Of a DNA stretch of 64,000 nucleotides, positions 18,608 through 25,078 are shown piece by piece. Position 1 is the stretch's first letter. Each line of letters opens with the position of its first letter. The stretch covers positions 58,174-122,173 of the forward strand of contig NZ_JAJAVB010000014.1 in NCBI RefSeq assembly GCF_020615385.1. Direction: 5' to 3'. A program made the position numbers and the translations under genes. This DNA is from Jiella soli (GTDB taxonomy: Bacteria; Pseudomonadota; Alphaproteobacteria; Rhizobiales; Rhizobiaceae). Under the pieces are notes generated by a model that was not told the origin of the DNA, made no database searches, and saw nothing but the letters and a program-made list of their open reading frames with translations.

Positions 18608-19683
18608 GGCGAGGAGCATCGGCAGGACGTAGACGCGCACGGACCGGCTCTGCGGCGCTGATCGCTCCGGCGGCGGGCCTTGCCTTTGCGGCCGCCGCCA
18701 TGGCCGCTCTTCCGGCGGCCCCCGCAGCGGCCGCCGACAGCATCGCAGTAGACGCCAAGCCCATCCGGCAGTTCCGCAGTGGCTCGGACACCTCGCGCTT
18801 CGGCGCCCTCGCCTTCGTCGGAGGGTTCGAATTCCGCTCGGGCGACTGGCGGCTTCACGGCCTCTCGGCGATCCGGCTGCAAAATGGCGGCAGGGCCTTC
18901 CTGGCGGTCACGGATAGCGGCTCCTGGATTCTAGGCGCGATCGACCGCGACGCCTCGGCGTCTCCAATCGGGCTGTCCGATGTCGAGATCGCGCCGCTGA
19001 CCGGCCTCGACGGCGCGCCCATGTCGGGAAAGATCGCGGCCGATGCCGAATCGCTCGCCCTTTCCGGCGACCGGGCCATCGTGGGCTTCGAGCGGCGGCA
19101 CCGGATCTTCTCCTATCCGCTGCCGGAGCCGATGACCGCACGCCCGCGCAACGTGCCGCTGCCGGTCCCGCGCAAGGAGCTGCGGTCCAATCGCGGACTG
19201 GAGGCGCTCGCCGCCTCGCCGCCGGATTCTCCGCTCGCCGGCGCGGTCATCGCCGTCGCCGAGCGCTCGATCGATCCGGCCGGCAACCTCTTCGCCGGGA
19301 TCTTCGGCGGCCGCGAGAACGGCGTCTTCAAGGTGAGGCGCGACGCCGAATGGGACGTCTCGGACGCGACCTTCCTGCCCTCCGGCGATCTCCTCCTCCT
19401 GGAGCGGCGCTATCAGGGCTGGCTCTCCGGCCTCGGCATCCGCATCCGCCGCATCGCCGGCGGCACGATCCGGCCGGACGCGCTCGTCGACGGGCCGGTG
19501 ATCTTCTCGGCGGACCTCTCCGACGAGATCGACAACATGGAAGGGATCGACGCCTGGACGGACGCGGCCGGCGAGACGCGCCTGACCCTCGTCTCCGACG
19601 ACAACGGCTCGATCTTCCAGCGCAATCTGATCCTGGAGTTCAGACTGGTCGAGGACGGGCTCGAAGCAGCGCCGTCGAACTGA
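18604..19683 (+). CDS. Secreted phytase-like / esterase-like beta-propeller protein
   Basis: The 359-residue protein begins with a basic stretch and a long Ala-rich hydrophobic segment ending APAAAADS, a signal peptide. The mature part resembles the esterase-like activity of phytase family (PF13449): LHGLSAIRL...[10 protein letters not shown] near residues 82-105 and NRGLEALA...VIAVAERS near 199-220, the last strand region [12 protein letters not shown]...TLVSDDNGS near 307-340. The start is TTG 18604, overlapping the cobT stop; no nearer ATG fits before the signal peptide. Genes like this commonly follow cobT in Rhizobiales, but a link to B12 is not shown. Confidence 0.82.
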   Translation: MRRGASAGRRRARTGSAALIAPAAGLAFAAAAMAALPAAPAAAADSIAVDAKPIRQFRSGSDTSRFGALAFVGGFEFRSGDWRLHGLSAIRLQNGGRAFLAVTDSGSWILGAIDRDASASPIGLSDVEIAPLTGLDGAPMSGKIAADAESLALSGDRAIVGFERRHRIFSYPLPEPMTARPRNVPLPVPRKELRSNRGLEALAASPPDSPLAGAVIAVAERSIDPAGNLFAGIFGGRENGVFKVRRDAEWDVSDATFLPSGDLLLLERRYQGWLSGLGIRIRRIAGGTIRPDALVDGPVIFSADLSDEIDNMEGIDAWTDAAGETRLTLVSDDNGSIFQRNLILEFRLVEDGLEAAPSN

Positions 19684-19770
19684 GATACCGCGATCTTGAA
19701 GTCATGGGCTGCGCCTCGGCGCACGACTCACCGTTTCCACCCAATCCACAGTTTATATCTCCCGGCTCTA

Positions 19771-19818
19771 GACTCGTTAACCACGACTCGTTACGACTCG
19801 TTAACCACGACTCGCAAC
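19771..19818. repeat. 24-bp tandem duplication
   Basis: Two adjacent 24-bp copies (19771-19794 and 19795-19818) are identical except at two bases near the end, where TTAC becomes CAAC. Each copy has an inner repeat of ACGACTCG. It lies in the AT-richer gap after the phytase-like gene and just upstream of the orphan 179-residue gene. Confidence 0.8.
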
Positions 19819-19885
19819 GGTCGACCTGTTTGGAGATTGATCAAGGAGACTTGCAACGAGCAAGAGACTCAGGCATAGACGAATT

Positions 19886-20425
19886 ATGGAAACGCAAACG
19901 CTGCCAGTTCAAGACTACATCGCACAACGCCGAGCCGAACTCGAAGCCTTGGAAGCGGAAGCTCGCCGGAAGTTAGACTGGATCGTCGCCGAACGAGAGA
20001 TTCTTGATCGAATGTCTGACGCTGCAGGCGTTTTTGAATTGCCGGTAGCCGCCACACAACGTGGTTCAGTTGCCAAAAAAGCAGAGCCGGGCGACGCTAA
20101 GCCTCGGCGAATTCAACGAGCCAAGACGTCAACGATCAAGATGGCCGTTTTGAAAGTCCTGGAATCGGAGCCGAATGGCTTAACGGCGCCTGAAATGCTT
20201 CCATTGGTCAACGAGTCTCTGGGAATCGAGTACCCACGCAGCAGTCTAAGTCCCCAGCTTTCCCGATTGAAGGCCGAAGGAGATTTGGTTTTGGCAGGCA
20301 AGAAGTGGGTGTTGTCCAAAACGAATAAGGCCTCTGACGCTGGTCCCACCAAGGAGTCGTCAGAGGCCTTCGTATTCAACCCCCAAGCACAAGACCGTGA
20401 AGCCGGTTCGGGAGATGGTACATGA
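19886..20425 (+). CDS. Hypothetical protein with a winged-helix-like segment
   Basis: A 179-residue protein that I do not recognise. Residues ~1-45 are charged and helical (coiled-coil-like: RAELEALEAEARRKLDWIVA). Residues ~85-150 look like a winged helix: IKMAVLKVLESEPNGLTAPEM, then PRSSLSPQLSRLKAEGDLVL. The tail is polar. Base composition and codon use are visibly more AT-rich than in the flanking genes, suggesting transfer. No strong ribosome binding site precedes ATG 19886. A tandem repeat lies just upstream and a tRNA-like 3' end just downstream. It could be a DNA-binding regulator; that is inference. Confidence 0.72.
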   Translation: METQTLPVQDYIAQRRAELEALEAEARRKLDWIVAEREILDRMSDAAGVFELPVAATQRGSVAKKAEPGDAKPRRIQRAKTSTIKMAVLKVLESEPNGLTAPEMLPLVNESLGIEYPRSSLSPQLSRLKAEGDLVLAGKKWVLSKTNKASDAGPTKESSEAFVFNPQAQDREAGSGDGT

Positions 20426-20447
20426 TAATATCGTAGTCTTTTAGCAT

Positions 20448-20479
20448 TGGGCGAGCCGAGCGTTGCTTGGCTCTCCCCT
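20448..20479. other. Imperfect hairpin before the tRNA-like sequence
   Basis: GAGCCGAG and CTTGGCTC pair around the loop CGTTG, extended on both sides by GGG and CCC. It could terminate transcription of the orphan gene, but there is no T-run. Confidence 0.35.
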
Positions 20480-20484
20480 AGTGT

Positions 20485-20559
20485 GGGCGCGGTTACGGCC
20501 GGTGCCAGGGAACGATTTGCAGCGTCTCCCCCTGGGGTTCGACACCCCCCGCGTCCACC
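20485..20559 (+). other. tRNA/tmRNA-like structure followed by a T-run
   Basis: A T-arm with a consensus loop (GGGG TTCGACA CCCC) is followed by CGCGTCC, ACC and seven Ts. The seven bases GGGCGCG at 20485-20491 pair with CGCGTCC at 20550-20556 (one G-U), and the span to the discriminator A is exactly 73 nt, the size of a class I tRNA. The D and anticodon arms do not fold normally and there is no TAGCTCAG-like D region, so this is not a working tRNA. It may be a tRNA or tmRNA remnant, an attachment-site scar or a tRNA-like small RNA. Confidence 0.4.
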
Positions 20560-20603
20560 TTTTTTTAATCTGCATGAGCGCTTACGTCAAATGGTCTCAA
20601 CTC

Positions 20604-21296
20604 TCAGCGCCCCGCGACGGCCGTCGCCCGATACGGCATGAACTGCTGCATGATGATGCGGTAGGGCACCAGCGCGAAGACGGCGATCAGGAGCTTCACC
20701 GAAAAATCACCGATCGCCCAGGAGACCCAGCGCGGCGCCTCGGCCGCGAAGACGCCGAAGAACGGCGCGGTCTGAAGCGCGAAATCGTCGTTCGGACCGA
20801 CGAAGACGAAGAGCGGCGCGAAGGCGACCGAGAAGAAGGTCACGGTGTCGATCACCGAGCCGGAGATCGAGGAGGCCGCCGGCGCCCGCCACCAGCTTTC
20901 CTGGCGCAGACGGTTGAAGACCGCGATGTCGAGGAGCTGCGCCATCAGGAAGGCCGCGCCCGAGGCGAGAGCGATCCGGAACAGCCGGTCGGCGGCGGTC
21001 GAAAACTCAAGAAGACCCAGATCGAAGAGCAGGGGCGGCGCCACCAGCGAGGCGATCACCGCCGTCACGAAGCCGGCGAAGACGACGCGGCGCGCGACCA
21101 TCGGCCCGAAGCGACGGTTGGTCAGATCCGTCACCAGGAAGGCGAAGGGATAGGTGAAGGCGCCGTAGGTCAGGATGTCGGCGAGCTGCAGCCGTCCCAC
21201 TTGCGCGAAGACGGGAAACTGCACCGCGACATTCGAGGCGAGCACGATGGCCGCCATCGCCGCGACCGACAGGGCATAATGCTTGAAGGTCGGCAT
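20604..21296 (-). CDS. yhhQ: Queuosine precursor transporter (VUT/YhhQ, DUF165)
   Basis: The 230-residue membrane protein has about six hydrophobic segments and the family hallmarks ASNVAVQFPVF, LADILTYGAFTYPFAFLVTDL, LTNRRFG and SISGSVIDTVTFF. YhhQ imports queuine precursors such as preQ0 or preQ1. ATG 21296 directly follows an A-run, with AGGA upstream. The leader contains a preQ1-I-like fold that overlaps this ribosome binding site, which would suit feedback by the transported compound. rpmB lies upstream on the same strand. Confidence 0.9.
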   Translation of the reverse strand: MPTFKHYALSVAAMAAIVLASNVAVQFPVFAQVGRLQLADILTYGAFTYPFAFLVTDLTNRRFGPMVARRVVFAGFVTAVIASLVAPPLLFDLGLLEFSTAADRLFRIALASGAAFLMAQLLDIAVFNRLRQESWWRAPAASSISGSVIDTVTFFSVAFAPLFVFVGPNDDFALQTAPFFGVFAAEAPRWVSWAIGDFSVKLLIAVFALVPYRIIMQQFMPYRATAVAGR

Positions 21297-21322
21297 TTTT
21301 TTATCCTGGGTGATGGAACCAG
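21294..21322 (-). promoter_or_regulatory. Candidate compact preQ1-I-like riboswitch
   Basis: On the minus strand CTGGTTCCATCACCCAG forms a 4-bp stem (CTGG/CCAG) with a nine-base loop and is followed by GATAAAAAA and the start codon. Class I preQ1 aptamers have the same order: short stem, loop beginning TTC, ACCC, then an A-rich tail that re-pairs with the loop. Here loop CAT could pair with the ATG itself, and the AGGA ribosome binding site lies in the 3' stem strand. The loop is about three bases shorter than in the known examples I recall, so function is uncertain. The downstream gene (queuosine precursor transporter) fits. Confidence 0.42.
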
Positions 21323-21332
21323 TTTCGCCGGC

Positions 21333-21349
21333 GCATCCGAATCGGATGC
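21333..21349. other. Perfect hairpin in the yhhQ leader
   Basis: GCATCCG and CGGATGC pair perfectly around a three-base loop, between the rpmB terminator-like hairpin and the preQ1-like element. It may be part of a larger leader fold. Confidence 0.45.
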
Positions 21350-21370
21350 CCGGCCACACAGATCGCAAGC

Positions 21371-21392
21371 GGCGGCCGTCTACCCGGCCGCC
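21371..21392 (-). terminator. Hairpin after rpmB
   Basis: GGCGGCC (21371-21377) and GGCCGCC (21386-21392) form a perfect 7-bp stem 15 bp past the rpmB stop. There is no T-run, so it may attenuate or stabilise rather than terminate. Confidence 0.4.
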
Positions 21393-21407
21393 TAAGTCAC
21401 GATGGAA

Positions 21408-21713
21408 TCAGGCCGCAGCCGGCTCGGCGGTTTCGGCGAGCTTCTTGGCGATCTGACGCTTCAGGAGCTTGGCGCGCTGCGACAGCTCCTTCTCGTCCGC
21501 CTTGACCAGGAAGGCGTCGAGGCCGCCGCGATGCTCGACCGAGCGCAGCGCATAGGCCGACACGCGCAGCCGGTAGCGCTGGCCGAGCGCGTCGGAGATC
21601 AGCGTGACGTTGCACAGGTTTGGCAGGAACTTGCGGCGCGTCTTGTTGTTCGCGTGGCTGACATTGTTGCCGGACTGGACGGCTTTGCCGGTGAGTTCGC
21701 AGGCGCGTGACAT
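21408..21713 (-). CDS. rpmB: 50S ribosomal protein L28
   Basis: The 101-residue protein is L28 of alphaproteobacterial length. It starts [20 protein letters not shown] with the [12 protein letters not shown] segment and a longer basic helical C-terminus ending in AETAEPAAA. It belongs to the large subunit near the exit site. Only one of the zinc-binding Cys residues of the C+ form is evident, so it is a C-minus type. AAAGG precedes the start. A good promoter lies 97 bp upstream. Confidence 0.97.
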   Translation of the reverse strand: MSRACELTGKAVQSGNNVSHANNKTRRKFLPNLCNVTLISDALGQRYRLRVSAYALRSVEHRGGLDAFLVKADEKELSQRAKLLKRQIAKKLAETAEPAAA

Positions 21714-21809
21714 CTCATCACCTTTCAGAGTAATCTAATGGCCGATCGCGACGCGCCGCCGAAATCGGCGCGATCATCGCTATCGGGCATGATCGGAAAG
21801 TCGTCGGGC

Positions 21810-21838
21810 TCTATAGTCCGCGCGGGCCAAACCGTCAA
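21810..21838 (-). promoter_or_regulatory. rpmB promoter
   Basis: Minus-strand TTGACG (21838-21833), 17 bp, TATAGA (21815-21810): a near-consensus housekeeping promoter. Transcription would start about 90 bp upstream of rpmB and reads away from the DUF3108 gene. Confidence 0.65.
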
Positions 21839-21944
21839 GCCGCACACGATCGCGAGATTCGCGCCCGCCGTCACAAAACCGTCCCGTTTTCCCAAGCAAC
21901 CCTCGACCGTCTCGACACGCTCGTTTTCTCGAAAGCCCCTCCGG

Positions 21945-22736
21945 ATGAAACTTCCGCGGATCGCTCAGGCATTGGCCGTCCTCGCCCCGCTCGTGATCGT
22001 CGGCCCGGTCGGTGCCAGCGCCGAGACCCAGACGGTGACCACGAGCTACGGCATGGCGCTGATCGGCCTTCTGATCGGCAAGGCGTCCTTTGCGACCGTC
22101 ATCGACGACAACCGCTTCAGCGTGAACGGCAATCTGTCTTCTGCCGGCCTCGGCGCCCTCGTCTCCGAGACCTCCGGCACCAGCCATGTCGCCGGGCGCA
22201 TCAGGCCGGACGGCTTTGCGGCCGAGCGCTACGGCCTCGACTACACCAGCAACGACAAGCGCTGGAAGAGCGAGGTCCGGTTCCGCGGCGGACGCGTCAC
22301 CAACGCCGATGTCAGCCCCAAGCGGAGCAACAACGAGAAGCCGAGCTACATCCCCGTCGAGAAGTCGCAACTGGCCTCGGTCGTCGACCCCCTGAGCGGC
22401 CTGATGATCAAGACCTCCGATCGGTCCTCGGTCTGCCGGCGCACGCTGCCGCTCTTCGACGGCTGGTCGCGTCTCGACCTGAAACTGGCGCCGGCCGGGA
22501 GCAATTCCTATTCCATGCCCGGCTTTTCCGGCGAGGCGAAGGTCTGCAGCGTCCGAATCCAGCCGGTCAGCGGCTATGACAAATCCTCCAAGGGGCTGAA
22601 ATTCCTTCAGAACCAGACCATCGAGCTTTGGTTCGCGCCCATCGCCCGCAAGGACGTCTTCGTCCCTGTCTATGCCAAGATCCCGACGACGATCGGTCCG
22701 CTCACCCTGCAGGCGATGTCGGTGGCGGTGAAGTAG
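21945..22736 (+). CDS. DUF3108 domain-containing secreted protein
   Basis: A 263-residue protein with a signal peptide (LAVLAPLVIVGPVGASAE) and a DUF3108 core: SYGMALIGLLIGKASFATVIDDNRF, the membrane-less beta repeats and the ending ELWFAPIARKDVFVPVYAKIPT. Proteins of this family are exported beta-rich proteins of unknown role in the periplasm or outer membrane. ATG 21945 was chosen because the signal peptide starts there; the frame is open back to an ATG at 21738, whose product would have an unlikely Ser/Arg leader overlapping the rpmB promoter. It diverges from rpmB. Confidence 0.82.
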   Translation: MKLPRIAQALAVLAPLVIVGPVGASAETQTVTTSYGMALIGLLIGKASFATVIDDNRFSVNGNLSSAGLGALVSETSGTSHVAGRIRPDGFAAERYGLDYTSNDKRWKSEVRFRGGRVTNADVSPKRSNNEKPSYIPVEKSQLASVVDPLSGLMIKTSDRSSVCRRTLPLFDGWSRLDLKLAPAGSNSYSMPGFSGEAKVCSVRIQPVSGYDKSSKGLKFLQNQTIELWFAPIARKDVFVPVYAKIPTTIGPLTLQAMSVAVK

Positions 22737-22889
22737 CGCAAACGGCAGGGGTGGTGGCGGCTTGCTCCCTGTCGGCGGGATGCCCGGTGCCTCACCGCCT
22801 GATGATCTCCCGTCGCTTGGGCGGCGGCAGGGCGGCTCCGCTCGCCGAGGCCGCATGTCAGTCGCCCCCGAATTCGCGACGCCAGGCCG

Positions 22890-23858
22890 TCACTTGAGCG
22901 CGGAGGCCTGCGGGTTCGTGCGTCGCAGGCGCCGCCACAGCCGTCCGTCGATTGCCGCAAGGCCGCAGCCGATCAGCGCCATGCCGAGAAAATGCCTGGC
23001 GTCGAGACGCTCGCCGAGCACCAGGGCGCCGAGCACGATCGCGCTCACCGGGATCAGGAAGGTGACGAGGAGCAGATTGGTGGCGCCCGCCGTCGACAGG
23101 ATGCGGAAGTAGATGACATAGGCGAGCGCGGTCGACAGCGTCGCGATGGCGATGATCGCGGCGACGCTCGCCGCGCCCGGCATCTCCAGCGTCCACGGCC
23201 GGTCGACCAGGAGTGCGGCTGGCAGAAGCATGACGGAAGACGCCGTCACCTGGCCTGCCGCCGTCGCCATCGGCGGAACGCCCATGCGCTTGAACCGCCG
23301 GCCGAAGACGCCTGCAAAGGCATAGGAAAGGGCCGCGGCGAGGCAGGCGAGCTCGGCGAGGACTTCGCCATCGAAGGCTCCCGCGGCTGCCGGACCAACC
23401 ATGACGACGACGCCCAGAAAGCCTGCGGCGACGCCGCTCGCCTTGAGGCCCGTCATCGCCTCGTCGCGCGTCAGGACATGCGCGACGACGACACCGAACA
23501 GCGGTGTGGTGGCATTGAGGATCGAGGCGAGGCCCGAGGCGATCTGGGTCTGGCCCCAGACGATCAGGCAGAAGGGCAGGACGTTGTTCAGAAGACCCAT
23601 GCCGAAGAACGCCGCCCAGACCGACGGGGCCCTCGGCAAGCTGACGCCGCGAAGAGAGAGGATCGCGGTAAGGATCATCGCGGCGAGCCCGACGCGCAGG
23701 GTGACGATCGTGAGCGGCGGCAGCTCCTTCACCGCGACGCCCGTAAAGAAGAACGACCCGCCCCAGAGCACCGAGAGGCCGGCGAGCATGGCCCATTCGC
23801 CCGAGGTCATCGTCTTGTGGATGGCTTGCGGCGAGGCGTTTGCGGCGATGGCTTTCAC
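22890..23858 (-). CDS. DMT-superfamily (EamA) transporter
   Basis: A 322-residue protein with about ten hydrophobic helices and two EamA repeats: AGLSVLWGGSFFFTGVAVKELPP in the first and LAAALSYAFAGVFGRRF in the second, ending in a basic tail. The GTG start at 23858 is supported by GGAGGAG eight bases upstream; the longer open frame upstream is a GC-rich shadow. Substrate unknown (amino acids or metabolites in the family). The next gene is a second, divergent DMT transporter, so the pair shares a 237-bp regulatory gap. Confidence 0.88.
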   Translation of the reverse strand: MKAIAANASPQAIHKTMTSGEWAMLAGLSVLWGGSFFFTGVAVKELPPLTIVTLRVGLAAMILTAILSLRGVSLPRAPSVWAAFFGMGLLNNVLPFCLIVWGQTQIASGLASILNATTPLFGVVVAHVLTRDEAMTGLKASGVAAGFLGVVVMVGPAAAGAFDGEVLAELACLAAALSYAFAGVFGRRFKRMGVPPMATAAGQVTASSVMLLPAALLVDRPWTLEMPGAASVAAIIAIATLSTALAYVIYFRILSTAGATNLLLVTFLIPVSAIVLGALVLGERLDARHFLGMALIGCGLAAIDGRLWRRLRRTNPQASALK

Positions 23859-24095
23859 GTCGATTTCTCCTCCGGGCATGGCGCCTTGAGGCTTACGACG
23901 GAGAGGAACCCGTCGGCGACCCGATTTTTGGCCCCGGCCGGACGGCACCGGCGGCCAGTCGCCCGATGCAGGCGCGGGCGTCGCGCCCACACCGCCCGGC
24001 GAGAACCCGCATGCTCCTCCTCCGCCCGGGCGACGTTGACGCCTCGCCCCCTCCCCGCTACTGCCGCCTAATCGAGGGGCCGGCGGGGTGCGGCA

Positions 24096-24995
24096 TTGGG
24101 GACGTTGCTCGGATTTTCCGCGGTGCTGATGTGGGCGCTGCTGGCGCTGCTGACGGCCTGGAGCGGCGATGTTCCGCCATTCCAGCTCGCCGCGATGACG
24201 TTCACGGTCGGGACCCTGATCGGCCTCGTCTCGCTGCGGCTGCGAAAGGCCCCGCTCTCGCTCTTCCGCCAGCGGCCGGTCGTCTGGCTTGTCGGCGTCG
24301 GCGGCCTGTTCGGCTATCACGCGCTCTATTTCGCGGCGCTGCGCCACGCGCCGGCGGCCGAGGCGAGCCTCATCGCCTATCTCTGGCCGCTCCTCATCGT
24401 CCTCGGCTCGGCGCTCCTGCCGGGCGAGCGGCTGCGCTGGTTCCATGTCGCCGGCGCCCTCGTCGGACTTTGCGGTGCGGCGCTGATCGTCACCGGCGGC
24501 GCGACTGTCGCGCTCTCGCCGCGCTATGCGGCCGGCTACGGCCTCGCAGCCCTCTGCGCCCTCACCTGGTCGAGCTATTCCCTGTTGTCGCGCCGGTTCG
24601 GCGACGTGCCGAGCGACATCGTCACCGGCTTCTGCGCGGCAACCGCGGTCCTGGCGCTTACCGCCCATCTCCTGTTCGAGACGACAATCTGGCCCGCAGC
24701 GCCCGGCGAATGGCTCGCGGTCTTCCTGCTCGGCCTGATGCCGGTCGGCGCCGCCTTCTATGTCTGGGATTTTGGCGTGAAGCACGGCGACATTCAGGTC
24801 ATCGGCGCAGCGAGCTATGCCGCCCCGCTCCTGTCGACCCTGATCCTGGTCGCGGCCGGCGAGAGCGCGATGCGCTGGAGCGTCGTCGCGGCGGCCATTC
24901 TGATCACGGCGGGCGCCTGTCTCGCCGCCCTGCCGCTCTTTGCGCGGATCCTCACCAAGCGGCGACAGAGCCCTCAGCCCCGCACGCCGGCATAG
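24096..24995 (+). CDS. DMT-superfamily transporter (YddG-like)
   Basis: The 299-residue protein has ten predicted helices with EamA repeats. Segments such as LFGYHALYFAALRHAPAAEASLIAYLWPLLIV and WSSYSLLSRRF resemble the aromatic amino-acid exporter YddG branch. The start is TTG 24096 with GGCGGGGTG upstream; no ATG is suitably placed. It diverges from the previous DMT gene and is not closely similar to it. Confidence 0.86.
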   Translation: MGTLLGFSAVLMWALLALLTAWSGDVPPFQLAAMTFTVGTLIGLVSLRLRKAPLSLFRQRPVVWLVGVGGLFGYHALYFAALRHAPAAEASLIAYLWPLLIVLGSALLPGERLRWFHVAGALVGLCGAALIVTGGATVALSPRYAAGYGLAALCALTWSSYSLLSRRFGDVPSDIVTGFCAATAVLALTAHLLFETTIWPAAPGEWLAVFLLGLMPVGAAFYVWDFGVKHGDIQVIGAASYAAPLLSTLILVAAGESAMRWSVVAAAILITAGACLAALPLFARILTKRRQSPQPRTPA

Positions 24996-25078
24996 GCTTG
25001 GCCGGCCCTTCCCTGACGTCCCTCGTCCGTCTTGCGAGACGCGGCCAGCAGCTTCCGCCGACCGCCGCGCCGTGACGG

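Noticed and set aside
20485-20559. A functional tRNA or a complete tmRNA gene
   Set aside because: No D-arm consensus, the anticodon stem does not pair, and there is no tag-coding region.
21738-21944. Longer N-terminus for the DUF3108 protein
   Set aside because: It would place ~69 Ser/Arg/Lys-rich residues before a clear signal peptide and overlap the rpmB promoter.
23859-24785. N-terminal extension of the minus-strand DMT gene, giving 631 residues
   Set aside because: The extension is charged low-complexity sequence antisense to another transporter; GTG 23858 has a strong ribosome binding site.
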